DNA of 64,000 nucleotides from JAICYJ01 sp038212095 (GCA_038212095.1 JBBQUW010000005.1:62001-126000), one strand, 5' to 3'. Shown: positions 17,521 through 26,707, counted from the stretch's first letter. Notes: a model not told the origin generated them from the sequence alone. A program made the numbers and translations.

Positions 17521-19164
17521 TCATGCGACCACGTTGTGGCTGGCCACGACGACCCCCGAGCGCCGCGCGACGGCGGCTCCCACGAAGTCGCGGAACAGCG
17601 GGTGGGGCCGGTTGGGCCGTGACTTGAACTCGGGGTGGTACTGGCTGGCCACGAACCAGGGGTGGTCGGGCAGCTCGATCACCTCGACCAGCCGTTCGTC
17701 CTGATACGTGCCGGAGATCAGGAGACCGGCGGCGACCAGCCTCGAGCGCAGCTGGTTGTTGACCTCGTAGCGATGCCGATGGCGCTCCTGCACGACCCGC
17801 TCGCCGTATGCGGCGAACGCTTTCGAGCCCGCGACCAGCGTCACCGAGTCGGCTCCCAGGCGCATCGTGCCGCCCATGTCCTCGACCTCCTTCTGCTCCG
17901 GCAGCAGATCGATCACCGGGTACGGGGTCTCGGGGTCGAACTCGCTCGAGTTGGCGCCCTCCAGGTCGACCACGTGGCGGGCGAACTCGACCACCGCCAC
18001 CTGCATGCCCAGACAGACGCCCAGGTAGGGCACGTCGTTCTCACGCGCGAAGCGGGCGGCTGCGATCTTGCCCTCGATGCCACGGATGCCGAACCCGCCG
18101 GGGATCAGCACGCCGTCGGCCTCCTGCAGCTTGCGCTCGCTCTCTTCCTTGGACACCGTCTCGGCGTCCACCCAGATCACCTCGAGCTTGGTACCGTGGT
18201 GGATGGCCGAGTGGTTGAGCGCCTCCACCACCGACAGGTAGGCGTCCTGCATCTGCACGTACTTGCCGACGATCGCGATCCGAACGACGCCCTCGGCGCT
18301 GTGGACGCGCTCCACCACCGACTCCCACTCGCGCATGTCGGGCGGGCCCGTGACCAGGCCCAACCGTTCGCAGGTCAGCCGGTCGAGCCCCTGCTCCTGC
18401 ATCATCAGCGGGATCTCGTAGATGCTGCCGGCGTCCGAGGCCGAGATCACGGCCTCGGCCGGCACGTCCGCGAACAGGGCGATCTTCTCGCGGATCTCGC
18501 TGCCCAGCGGATGCTTGGAGCGGCACACGATCACGTCCGGCGAGATACCGATCCGGCGCAGCTCCTGCACCGAGTGCTGGGTGGGCTTGGTCTTCAGCTC
18601 GCCGGCCACCTCGATGTAAGGCACCAGCGTGCAGTGGATGTACATCGCGTTGTCGCGGCCGACCTGGTTGCGGAACTGGCGGATCGCTTCCAGGAAGGGG
18701 AGGCTCTCGATGTCGCCCACCGTTCCGCCGATCTCGGTGATCACGACGTCCACCTCGTCGGACTGGGCGACCCGCTGGATGCGGCGCTTGATCTCGTCGG
18801 TGACGTGGGGGATCACCTGGACGGTGGAGCCGAGGTACTCGCCCTTTCGCTCCTTACGGATGATCGTGTTGTAGACCGATCCGGTGGTGTGGTTTGAGTT
18901 CCGCGACAGGAACTCGTCCACGAACCGCTCGTAGTGCCCGAGGTCGAGGTCGGTCTCAGCGCCGTCCTCGGTGACGAACACCTCGCCGTGCTGAAACGGA
19001 CTCATGGTGCCGGGGTCGACGTTGATGTAGGGGTCGAACTTCTGCAGCGAGACCTTCAGCCCGCGCGCCTTCAGCAGCCGGCCGAGCGACGCGGCGGTGA
19101 TCCCCTTGCCGAGCGACGAGACGACGCCTCCGGTCACGAATACGTACTTGGCCTGCTTGCTCAC
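17521..19164 (-). CDS. pyrG: CTP synthase
   Basis: A 547-residue enzyme making CTP from UTP, ATP and glutamine. The synthase domain starts KYVFVTGGVVSSLGKGI and contains FDPYINVDPGTMSPFQHGEV. The C-terminal class I glutaminase has the nucleophile Cys in PYLGVCLGMQ and the His/Glu in SQYHPEFKSRP. The start is GTG 19164, preceded by AAAGGTGGG at a normal distance. Family length is standard. It is the last step of pyrimidine nucleotide synthesis; no other pyr genes are nearby. Confidence 0.98.
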   Translation of the reverse strand: MSKQAKYVFVTGGVVSSLGKGITAASLGRLLKARGLKVSLQKFDPYINVDPGTMSPFQHGEVFVTEDGAETDLDLGHYERFVDEFLSRNSNHTTGSVYNTIIRKERKGEYLGSTVQVIPHVTDEIKRRIQRVAQSDEVDVVITEIGGTVGDIESLPFLEAIRQFRNQVGRDNAMYIHCTLVPYIEVAGELKTKPTQHSVQELRRIGISPDVIVCRSKHPLGSEIREKIALFADVPAEAVISASDAGSIYEIPLMMQEQGLDRLTCERLGLVTGPPDMREWESVVERVHSAEGVVRIAIVGKYVQMQDAYLSVVEALNHSAIHHGTKLEVIWVDAETVSKEESERKLQEADGVLIPGGFGIRGIEGKIAAARFARENDVPYLGVCLGMQVAVVEFARHVVDLEGANSSEFDPETPYPVIDLLPEQKEVEDMGGTMRLGADSVTLVAGSKAFAAYGERVVQERHRHRYEVNNQLRSRLVAAGLLISGTYQDERLVEVIELPDHPWFVASQYHPEFKSRPNRPHPLFRDFVGAAVARRSGVVVASHNVVA

Positions 19165-19253
19165 CTGCGACCCACCTTTCCGAGAGTGACCGGTCCCCGG
19201 GGATGCATCATACGCGAGCGGCGGGACGGCACGACCTGCGACCCCGCCAGGGT

Positions 19254-22200
19254 CTACCTGAACAGCGACTCGGTGTAGCTGCCCGGCACCTCGATCACGG
19301 TGTACACCGGGTAGGCGCCTGGGGTCGGCGCGCCCGCAGGCACGCGGAATATCGGCATCGCGTTCGCTGTCATGTCGCCCTGGGGGTCGAACCCGAAGCT
19401 GCCGAGGATCCCGTTCGTGATCTTGACCCGCAGCAGGTTCGCCACCACCGATCGCCGGGTACCGTCGGACTTGGCGATCGCCGCCAGCAGCACCTCAGTC
19501 GCCTGAGCTGCATACGGCGTGAACGTGTTGACGACACGCCCCGGCTGCGTCGCGCTGAAATCCCGTACGAACGCCCTGCCGGCCGGCAGCAGCTGCCGGG
19601 CGGGATCGGTCACGTACGCCCCGCTGATGTACGTTTCGGCGAGAGGGTGCCCCGGTGACGTGTCGGCCGTGCCGAAGCCGGACAGAAAGCCATCGCTGGC
19701 CACGATCGGCACCGATCGCCCGAACTCGCGTCGCAGCGCGATGACGAACTGGCTGGGAAGCTGCGTTCCGCCCACGTTCGGCCCAAGCCCGGCCATGAAC
19801 ACGGCGTCCACCCGCTGCGCCTTGAGTCCCCGCACGAACGCGCGCAGCCCGTTCGGCGATCCGGGCGGGATGGCGGGTCCGATCACGTGAAGGCCGATCT
19901 TCGGCGCCACGGCCGCGAACGTCTGGGCCATCATCTGACCGTAGCTCTCATCCCGCTGGGACATGAAGACGTAGATGCGACGAGCTCCCAGACGATGGAG
20001 CAGCAGAGCATCGGCCACCGCCTGCTGGTCGTCGGCGGGATAGGCCCGCAGGTAGTTGCGAACCCCCGTCGGGTAGAGCGAGGCGGGCTGGCCGGGCGAG
20101 ACGCCGGCTCCCTTCTTGGTCAACCCGATGTACGAGTTGGTCGGCGAGACCATGGCCACGGAGGCTCGGTTCAACGTCGGGATCTCCTGCTCGGCGCAGC
20201 CGGAGTTGAGCGTGCCGACCACGCCGACCAGCGACGGCGTCGCGGCGTAGGACTTCGCGTTCGCCGCGCACTTGCCGGGATCCCAGCCTCCCTGCGCGGT
20301 TGAGTCGTCGCAGGCCTGATACGCCACCCGGAATCGGCCGGCCCGGAAGTCGTGTTTGCGAAGGGTGAACTCGATCGCCTGCACCATCGCACGCGTCACG
20401 GGCGAGTCGGGTGAGTCGTATGTGAGCAGCGGCAGGTCGGACGCAATCAGGAGATCGGGGCGGCCTGACCCCCCATAGATCGGCGCTCCACACGTCGACG
20501 AGGGCAGTACCGAGAGGCCGGCCGCGGATCCCGACGCGATCGGCCTGCCGCCGCCTCCCGCCACGCTCACCAGCACACGGCCGCCACCGACCGCCACGCC
20601 CTGCGGCGCGTTTCCGATCGCGAACCGGCGCACCCGTTCGGTGCGCGGGTCGATCCGCGCCACGATACCGTCGACCGAGCTGGTCACCCAGACCGCACCG
20701 CCGCCATAGGCGACGTCGCCGGCCGACAGCCCCACGTCGATGCTGTGCGCGGAGCCGGTCGAGACCGGGTCGATTCGCCACACGAGGCCGGAGTTGTCGG
20801 CACCCCACACCGACCCGCCGCCGACCGCGAGGTGAAACAGCCCTCCCAGGGTCGTGATGTGCGTGCTCGACCCGGGCGCAAGCGTGGTCGGGTCGAGCCG
20901 CACCACCCTCGACCCTCTCCGCACGACCCACACCGAGTGGTCGGTCGCGGTGATCGCGTCGCCGCCCGACTTCGCGGTCGCCGTCAGCCTCAGCGTCCGG
21001 ACATCGAAGCGGTACACATGGTTCGGCCCGATCGCGTACACCGCTCTGCTGTTGGCGGCCAGGGACGCGGTGACGACATCGGTGGGGTACCCGGCCTTGG
21101 AGATGGCCGCCTGGGCGACGATCCGAAGCGTCGTCGGGTCGAGCCGGGCCACTCCGATCTGAACGCCGTCGCTGAGGTGATCGGCGTACGTGATCCACAG
21201 CGCTCCGTCCGCGTACGTGAGCCCGGTGGGCGTGTGGCCCGGGCTGCGCGAGATCGGGACGCCGGACTGATCGATCCGCGAGATTGTGGCATCGTCGGCG
21301 TTCAGCACCCAGATCGTCGCGCCGTCGGTGGCGATGCTGGTGGGCGTGCCGCCGACCGCGTACTGCGCCGTGAGACGGCCGGTTGCTGGATCGACCGAGG
21401 CCACGGAGTTGGGCCCGATCAGCGCGAGGCCGGCGGCGCTGCTCCCGCGGCTGAGCAGGATCACGAACGCGATCACGGCCGCGGCGGCCAGCAGCCCGCC
21501 GCCCGCCAGCAGGGCGGCCAGCGGTCGCCGACCGCGGCCGCCGGTCCCGGCCAGCGAGGCGTCCTCCTTCACCTGCTCCTCGCTCGCGAGGATCGTGGCG
21601 TGCAACCGGCGCAGCCGCTCCCCCGGCTCGACACCCACCTGCTCGGCGAGCAGGAGGCGGGTGCGGTCATACAGCTCGAGCGCCTCGGCCCGCCGTCCAG
21701 ACCGGGCGAGCGCGGCCGCCAGCAGCGCCACCGTCCGCTCGCGCATCGGGTGCTCGTCGGCCAGCGCACGTAGCTCGCCCAGCGCCTCGGCCGGGCGATC
21801 CTGCGCGAGCAGCGCCTCCATCCGCTCCTCCCGCGCCGCCGTCACCAGCTCCTGCAGGCGTTCGGCCTCGTCGCGGATGAACTCCTCGTAGGCCAGGTCC
21901 TCGAAGGGGCGGCCGCGCACCAGGGAAAGCGCCCGACCGAGCGTGCCCAGGGCGTCCGTCGGACGTTCGTGCGCCAACTGCTCGCGTCCCTGCTCGAGCA
22001 GCCGCTGCAACGCGTCGCTATCAAGGGAACCGTCGGTCACCGGCAGCCGGTACCCGCCGGTGACCGTCTCGATAGCGGCCTCGCCCAGCGCCTTTCGCAG
22101 CTGAGAGACCAGCACCTGCAGGTTCTTGGTGGCCGTCGCCGGGGGTCGCTCTCCCCACAGACGTTCGATCAGCCGGTCGCTGGAAACGGCGCGGTCGGCA

Positions 22201-22307
22201 TCGATCAGCAGCGCGGCCACCAGCGCCCGCTGCTTGCCGGCGGGAAGAACGATCGGGACGCCGTCTGCCTCGACTTCAAGACGTCCGAGCACGTTGAAGC
22301 GGAGCAC
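19254..22307 (-). CDS. SARP/BTAD transcription factor fused to membrane helix, beta-propeller and periplasmic binding domain
   Basis: A 1017-residue fusion. Residues 1-95 are an OmpR-type winged helix of the SARP/AfsR class (AGKQRALVAALLIDADRAVS, LIERLWGERPP, NLQVLVSQLRKALG). Residues ~96-245 are the helical BTAD/TPR region. Residues ~262-286 form one membrane helix flanked by GRGRR. Residues ~295-600 contain repeated blades (VASVDPATGRLTAQYAVGG, VARLDPTTLRIV, VVRLDPTTLAPG, VARIDPRTERVR) of a YncE/NHL-like propeller. Residues ~615-1015 resemble type I ABC solute-binding proteins (GVVGTLNSGCAEQEIPTLNRA, DALLLHRLGARRIYVF). The topology places DNA binding inside and ligand binding outside, making it a candidate one-component membrane sensor. 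No permease or ATPase genes are near. The start is GTG 22307. Confidence 0.88.
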   Translation of the reverse strand: MLRFNVLGRLEVEADGVPIVLPAGKQRALVAALLIDADRAVSSDRLIERLWGERPPATATKNLQVLVSQLRKALGEAAIETVTGGYRLPVTDGSLDSDALQRLLEQGREQLAHERPTDALGTLGRALSLVRGRPFEDLAYEEFIRDEAERLQELVTAAREERMEALLAQDRPAEALGELRALADEHPMRERTVALLAAALARSGRRAEALELYDRTRLLLAEQVGVEPGERLRRLHATILASEEQVKEDASLAGTGGRGRRPLAALLAGGGLLAAAAVIAFVILLSRGSSAAGLALIGPNSVASVDPATGRLTAQYAVGGTPTSIATDGATIWVLNADDATISRIDQSGVPISRSPGHTPTGLTYADGALWITYADHLSDGVQIGVARLDPTTLRIVAQAAISKAGYPTDVVTASLAANSRAVYAIGPNHVYRFDVRTLRLTATAKSGGDAITATDHSVWVVRRGSRVVRLDPTTLAPGSSTHITTLGGLFHLAVGGGSVWGADNSGLVWRIDPVSTGSAHSIDVGLSAGDVAYGGGAVWVTSSVDGIVARIDPRTERVRRFAIGNAPQGVAVGGGRVLVSVAGGGGRPIASGSAAGLSVLPSSTCGAPIYGGSGRPDLLIASDLPLLTYDSPDSPVTRAMVQAIEFTLRKHDFRAGRFRVAYQACDDSTAQGGWDPGKCAANAKSYAATPSLVGVVGTLNSGCAEQEIPTLNRASVAMVSPTNSYIGLTKKGAGVSPGQPASLYPTGVRNYLRAYPADDQQAVADALLLHRLGARRIYVFMSQRDESYGQMMAQTFAAVAPKIGLHVIGPAIPPGSPNGLRAFVRGLKAQRVDAVFMAGLGPNVGGTQLPSQFVIALRREFGRSVPIVASDGFLSGFGTADTSPGHPLAETYISGAYVTDPARQLLPAGRAFVRDFSATQPGRVVNTFTPYAAQATEVLLAAIAKSDGTRRSVVANLLRVKITNGILGSFGFDPQGDMTANAMPIFRVPAGAPTPGAYPVYTVIEVPGSYTESLFR

Positions 22308-22321
22308 CCGGCGAACGTATC

Positions 22322-22422
22322 ACATCCGCAAACATCCGTGATTTGCAGAGCTTTTACCGGCTGTTACCACTCTTAGACCGATTCTTTGGCGGCAGTTGCG
22401 AGGCTCTGCTCGTACTTACCGG
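22322..22422. promoter_or_regulatory. Direct heptamer repeats upstream of the SARP fusion gene
   Basis: In the 153-base divergent gap, ACATCCG occurs at 22322 and 22332, TTACC at 22354 and 22364, and TTACCGG at 22354 and 22416. Both close pairs have a 10-base period, about one helical turn. SARP regulators are known to bind direct heptamer repeats spaced about one turn apart, so these are candidate autoregulatory sites. They could also control the plus-strand repeat-protein gene at 22461. Confidence 0.45.
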
Positions 22423-22460
22423 TCGTTGGGCCGGGAAACCGCGATACGAGGGAGACTGAC

Positions 22461-22886
22461 ATGACCCGCTCGTCCTCACCGCTCCGCCGCTCGACCGCCG
22501 CGCTTGCGACGCTGATGCTCTCGCTGGCGATCACTCCGACCGCGCTGGCCGGAACTCTGCCACCCGATCGCAGCGACGCGCTGGGCGGCAGCCGCCAGGC
22601 GTCGCACGTCTCCACTGTCACGCCGCCCGATCGCGCGGACGGTCTCGGTGGCGCGGCGATCGCGTCGCACAGCGCCGTACAGACTCCGCCCGATCGCATC
22701 GACGGCTTTGGCGGCAGCAACTTCACGCCGGTCGCCACGCCCACCGTGATCGTCCGCAGCGCCCCTGGCGTGGGCTTCGATTGGACGGCCGCCGTGCTCG
22801 GCGCTGTCGCCGGTCTGGGCGTCGCGCTGGTCGCGATGGCCGCGCTGCTCTCGCGCGGTCGCCGCGGCGTCGCTCTGCCGTCCTGA
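22461..22886 (+). CDS. Secreted/membrane protein with three PPDR repeats
   Basis: A 141-residue protein starting at ATG 22461 behind GAGGGAG. Residues 1-30 form a signal peptide ending near TALAG. Three copies of a PPDRxDxxGG motif begin at residues 34, 55 and 76 (PPDRSDALGG, PPDRADGLGG, PPDRIDGFGG), an exact 21-residue period. A membrane helix follows at about 108-134 (WTAAVLGAVAGLGVALVAMAALL), with RGRR after it. The repeats would lie outside the cell. I recognise no function; the role may be wall or exopolymer contact. It is transcribed divergently from the SARP fusion gene and may be its target. Confidence 0.75.
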   Translation: MTRSSSPLRRSTAALATLMLSLAITPTALAGTLPPDRSDALGGSRQASHVSTVTPPDRADGLGGAAIASHSAVQTPPDRIDGFGGSNFTPVATPTVIVRSAPGVGFDWTAAVLGAVAGLGVALVAMAALLSRGRRGVALPS

Positions 22887-22900
22887 CGCTGACGGCAGCC

Positions 22901-22941
22901 TCGGGGCCGGGCGCACACCCTCCGTGGGCGCTCGGCCCCGA
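22901..22941. terminator. Bidirectional hairpin terminator
   Basis: TCGGGGCCGGGCGC (22901-22914) pairs with GCGCTCGGCCCCGA (22928-22941), a 14-bp stem with one G-U pair and a 13-base loop. It fills the 70-base gap between two convergent genes. There is no long T-run, which is common for terminators in very GC-rich genomes. Confidence 0.75.
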
Positions 22942-22956
22942 ACCCTGCTCCGACGT

Positions 22957-23415
22957 TCAGGCGGCTGGTGGAGGCGCCGCGGCCGGTGGCGCCAGGGGCG
23001 CCTGCAGGATCCGGAATGCGCCGTAGATCGCGAATCCGGCCCACAGCAGATCGAACCCGCCGAACACGACGCCGCGGTTGTCGACGAACGAGTGCATCAC
23101 GTCGCCCGACCACAGGGTGACGCGCCCGGGGTCTCCGCCCACCGTCCGCACGGCGTCCCGCAGCGCATAGACGAATGCGATGTACTTTCCCAGCACGATC
23201 GCGGCCAGAGACACCACGATCGCGATCGCCTGAAACGGCAGCCCACGGCCACCGGTGGCGCGCAGCACCGCTGAGCCGACCAGCCAGCCGATCGCCGCGG
23301 CGGCGATGCCGATCTCATAGCCCGTCTGCACCTCGACGATGCCCCACACGACCGCTCCCGCCACGCCCGCCGCCACTGCTGCGGCCGTGGCGCGCGCGAC
23401 TGCTCCTGTAGCCAT
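22957..23415 (-). CDS. Four-helix membrane protein of unknown function
   Basis: About 152 residues with four hydrophobic segments: AAAVAAGVAGAVVWGIVEV, IGIAAAAIGWLVGSAVL, FQAIAIVVSLAAIVLGKYIAF and FGGFDLLWAGFAIYGAFRIL. The C terminus is Ala/Pro rich. ATG 23415 is chosen over the adjacent GTG 23418 because GGGGAGGTGG lies at a good distance from it. I recognise no named family. It sits between a terminator and recN, with its own ribosome site. Confidence 0.65.
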   Translation of the reverse strand: MATGAVARATAAAVAAGVAGAVVWGIVEVQTGYEIGIAAAAIGWLVGSAVLRATGGRGLPFQAIAIVVSLAAIVLGKYIAFVYALRDAVRTVGGDPGRVTLWSGDVMHSFVDNRGVVFGGFDLLWAGFAIYGAFRILQAPLAPPAAAPPPAA

Positions 23416-23450
23416 CACGAACCACCTCCCCGTGGTTGAACGACCCGCGA

Positions 23451-25112
23451 TCAGCTCAGCATTGCGGCAGCGTGCCGCCTGGCCCCCTCATCGCCCTCCT
23501 CACCTCCCAGCATACGTGCAACCTCGTCCACAACCTCGGCGCCGGCCAGCCGTCGCACCGTGGTCACGGTGGGATCGCCGGCGGACTTCTCGACCTGGAA
23601 GTTTGCATCGGCCGAGCTCGCGATCTGTGCCAGGTGCGTGATGCAGATCAGCTGCGCGCTGTGCGAGAGCCGGGTCAGCTTCTCGGCCACGGCTCGCGCT
23701 GTGCGGCCACCGACGCCAGCGTCCACCTCGTCCAGTAGCAGCGTGGCCGCGCCACCACCGCTGCGCGCCGCCACCCGCACCGCCAGCGCGATCCGCGACA
23801 GCTCGCCGCCCGAGGCCACCCCGGCCAGCGGGGCCGCCGGCAGGCCCTTGTTGGCGGCCAGCATCAGCGTGCAACGATCGGTGCCGCGGGTGGAGAGATC
23901 GGCCGTTTCCAGCCGCACCTCCAGCCGAGCGCCCTCCATCCCCAGGTCAGCCAGCTCAGCTTCGACGGCGCGCCCGAACGGCGCGGATCCGGCCGCGCGG
24001 GCGTCGTGCAGCTCGGTCGCGCAGCGCTCGGCCTCGGCCAGCGCCGTGGCCACGGCATCTTCGTGGTCGGACAGCCGGCGCCCCCCGTCGGCCAGCAGCT
24101 CGAGCGTCCGGCGGGCCTCGTCGGCCTGCGTTCGCAGCTGCTCCAGCTCGCCGCCGAATCGCCGCTCAAGCTCGACGAACAGCTGCAGCCGCGCCTCGAC
24201 GTGCTCCAGCCGTGCCGGCTCCGCCTCCAGCCCTGCCAGATGCGCGCGCAGCTCACTGGCCACCTCCTGCAGCCGAACGCAGGCATCGCGCAGCTCGGAC
24301 GAGAGCACGGCCAGCTCGGCCTGATACTGCTCCCCGCCGGCCAGGAGTTCGGTCGCGCGGGCGGCCAGGCTGAGCGCGCCGTCGCCGTCCTCGGGGCTGA
24401 TCAGCGCCGCCGCGCCGCCGATCGCCGCCGAAAGCTCGTCCAGGTGGCGCAGCCGCTGACGCTCCCTACCGAGGGCATCCCGTTCGCCGTCGGCCACCGC
24501 AGCCTCGTCGACGCGCGCCACCAGCTCCTCCAGCTCACCCCGCCGCCGTTCGGCCTCACCGGCCTCGGCGCGGGCGCGGTCGAGATCCGCTCTGCGCTCC
24601 CGCAGCTCGGCCCAGGCTCCCGCCATTGCCCCCCTCAACCGGTCGCATCCGGCAGCGGCGTCCAGCAGGTCGAGCTGGGTGGCGGGCAGCGCCAGCCGGC
24701 GAGCCTCATGCTGGGACGAGATCTCGAGCAGCAACTCTCCCAGCTGCTCCAGATCGGCGCGAGCGCAGCTGCGGCCCCACAGCAGGGCGCGGCTACGTCC
24801 GGAAGCGGCGATCCGGCGTGCCACCACCAGGGTCTGCTCGCCCTCCGGCCGCAGCTCGCCAACGGCCTCCGGCAGGTCGCGCTGGAAGAAGTTCGGCGGC
24901 ACGGCGAACTCCGCCTCCACGTACGCGTCCGCGGCATGCGGCCCGACCATGCCGGGCGCTGGCGCGGCGCCGGCCAGCAAACCGATTGCCTGCGCGAGCA
25001 TCGTCTTGCCAGCACCGGTCTCGCCGCTGAACACGTTCAGGCCGGCGTCGAACTCGAGCTCCGCGTGCTCGATCAGCGCCAGGTTGTCGATCTGCAGACG
25101 CAGCAGCGTCAC
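23451..25112 (-). CDS. recN: DNA repair protein RecN
   Basis: A 553-residue SMC-like ATPase for double-strand break repair. GTG 25112 overlaps the nadK stop (GTGA); longer starts run into nadK. The Walker A motif is in NVFSGETGAGKTMLAQAIG, a long coiled-coil region follows, and the C-terminal signature LAGVASGGELSRIALAVRV with Walker B TLLLDEVDAGVGG closes the ATPase. The tlyA-nadK-recN order is shared with Firmicutes and other Gram-positive bacteria. Confidence 0.95.
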   Translation of the reverse strand: MTLLRLQIDNLALIEHAELEFDAGLNVFSGETGAGKTMLAQAIGLLAGAAPAPGMVGPHAADAYVEAEFAVPPNFFQRDLPEAVGELRPEGEQTLVVARRIAASGRSRALLWGRSCARADLEQLGELLLEISSQHEARRLALPATQLDLLDAAAGCDRLRGAMAGAWAELRERRADLDRARAEAGEAERRRGELEELVARVDEAAVADGERDALGRERQRLRHLDELSAAIGGAAALISPEDGDGALSLAARATELLAGGEQYQAELAVLSSELRDACVRLQEVASELRAHLAGLEAEPARLEHVEARLQLFVELERRFGGELEQLRTQADEARRTLELLADGGRRLSDHEDAVATALAEAERCATELHDARAAGSAPFGRAVEAELADLGMEGARLEVRLETADLSTRGTDRCTLMLAANKGLPAAPLAGVASGGELSRIALAVRVAARSGGGAATLLLDEVDAGVGGRTARAVAEKLTRLSHSAQLICITHLAQIASSADANFQVEKSAGDPTVTTVRRLAGAEVVDEVARMLGGEEGDEGARRHAAAMLS

Positions 25113-25936
25113 GCCGTGAACGTCTCCCGGTAGCGGCTGAAGAACGAGCTCCCCGACAGGCGGGCGAGCCGCGCCCGCTCCTCGCCCAGCCGGACGCTGA
25201 ACCGGCCACCCGGCTGCACCTGACCCATCGGCCGTCCGTCCCGCACGATCTGGAGCGTCACGTCGTCCGATCGGTTGTGCACGTCCACGAGGTGGCCGCG
25301 GCCGAGAACCATCGAGCGCGCGTGCAGCGAGTGTGGCGAGGCGAACGAGAGCACGAACGCGTCCGTGCCCCAGGCCAGCACCGGTCCTCCCGCCGAGAGG
25401 TTGTAGGCCGTCGAGCCGGTGGGAGTGGCCAGGATCGCGCCGTCGCAGCCGATCTCCCCCAACGAGGCGCCGTCCACGCACCACTCGAGGATCACCATGC
25501 GGCCCAGCGTGCCGCTGGTCAGCACCACGTCGTTGATCGCGGTCACCGGCTCGCCGCCGTCCGTCCCCGATAGGGTCGGCAGCTCCTCGACCTCGTAGCT
25601 TCCGGCGAACGCCCGCTCCATCCCCTGTTCCAGCTGCGCGCCGTCGACGCTTGTCAGGAAGCCGACGCGGCCGAAGTTGACTCCCAGACAGGCCGTCTCG
25701 CTTCCCAGATACCGCTGCAGGGCGCGCAGAGTGGTGCCGTCGCCGCCAAGCACGACCGCCAGGTCGGGATCCGGCCCGGCGTCGTCGACCAGCGCCACCC
25801 CACAGCGCTTCGCCACCGCCTCCAGCCGCTGCACCGCATCGCCAATCCGCTCCGGCCGGCCGTGGATGATGACCGCCACCCGCTCGACGCGGCGGCTAGC
25901 CGGCTGCGACTGCATCTCGGATCTCTGAGTTGACAT
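25109..25936 (-). CDS. nadK: NAD kinase
   Basis: A 275-residue kinase making NADP from NAD. The GGDGT motif (VVLGGDGTTLRAL), the NFGRVGFLT strand and the substrate loop ATPTGSTAYNLSAGGP are intact. ATG 25936 has a GAGGAG ribosome site 10 bases upstream, inside tlyA, giving a 41-base overlap; the internal ATG 25915 is an alternative. Length is typical for the family. Confidence 0.95.
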   Translation of the reverse strand: MSTQRSEMQSQPASRRVERVAVIIHGRPERIGDAVQRLEAVAKRCGVALVDDAGPDPDLAVVLGGDGTTLRALQRYLGSETACLGVNFGRVGFLTSVDGAQLEQGMERAFAGSYEVEELPTLSGTDGGEPVTAINDVVLTSGTLGRMVILEWCVDGASLGEIGCDGAILATPTGSTAYNLSAGGPVLAWGTDAFVLSFASPHSLHARSMVLGRGHLVDVHNRSDDVTLQIVRDGRPMGQVQPGGRFSVRLGEERARLARLSGSSFFSRYRETFTA

Positions 25937-26702
25937 CGATCACTCGCTCCTCGCGCGCCGGATGGCCGGGCGAGGCGAGGTACATCAGATACTCGCGATT
26001 GCCCGCCGGCCCCGGATGGGAAGAATCGCACACGCCGAGGATGGCGGCGCCCTGCGAGGTCACGAAGTCGGCCAGATCGTGCAACACCTGTGTACGCACC
26101 GCCGGGTCGCGCACCACGCCGCCCTTCACCAGCGCGCGCCCAGCCTCGAACTGCGGCTTGGCCAGAACGATCGCTCGCCAGCGGGGATCGGCGCAGGCAA
26201 GCGTCGCAGGCAGCACCAGCTGCAGGGAGATGAACGAGACGTCCGCGGTAACCAGGGTGGGACGGTACGGCAGCCGCTCGGCGGTCAGCCCGCGGGCGTT
26301 GCACCGGTCGATCGGGTGCACTCGTGCATCCGCCCGCAGCCTCTCGTGCAGCTGGGCACGACCGACGTCCAGCGCCACCACCTCGGCCGCACCGTGCTGC
26401 AGCAGGCAGTCGGTGAAGCCCCCAGTGGACGCTCCCACGTCCAGGCAGCGCTCGCCGGCCACGTCGATCCGCCACCGCGTGATCGCCGTCTCGAGCTTGT
26501 CGCCGCCCCGCGAGACGTAGCGGGCCGCCTGCACGACGTCGATCGTCGCGTCCTCCGCGACCGCCGCACCGGCCTTGTCCACCACCACGCCGTCGACCGT
26601 CACTCGGCCGGCCATCACCAGCGATTGCGCCCGGCTGCGGGTATCGGCCAGCCCGCGCGCGACCAAGGCGATGTCGAGCCGGCTGCGAGCTGCTGCAGGC
26701 AC
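25896..26702 (-). CDS. tlyA: TlyA-type S4/FtsJ rRNA 2'-O-methyltransferase
   Basis: A 268-residue protein with an N-terminal S4 RNA-binding domain (RLDIALVARGLADTRSRAQ, about 1-60) and a Rossmann methyltransferase (LDVGASTGGFTDCLL). The K-D-K-E set is visible in RGGDKLETAI, LDVGAST, LAKPQFEAGR and NREYLMYL. In mycobacteria TlyA methylates 16S and 23S rRNA cytidines and gives capreomycin sensitivity; whether this orthologue modifies both is unknown. The start is GTG 26702. Confidence 0.93.
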   Translation of the reverse strand: MPAAARSRLDIALVARGLADTRSRAQSLVMAGRVTVDGVVVDKAGAAVAEDATIDVVQAARYVSRGGDKLETAITRWRIDVAGERCLDVGASTGGFTDCLLQHGAAEVVALDVGRAQLHERLRADARVHPIDRCNARGLTAERLPYRPTLVTADVSFISLQLVLPATLACADPRWRAIVLAKPQFEAGRALVKGGVVRDPAVRTQVLHDLADFVTSQGAAILGVCDSSHPGPAGNREYLMYLASPGHPAREERVIDVNSEIRDAVAAG

Positions 26703-26707
26703 CGCGC

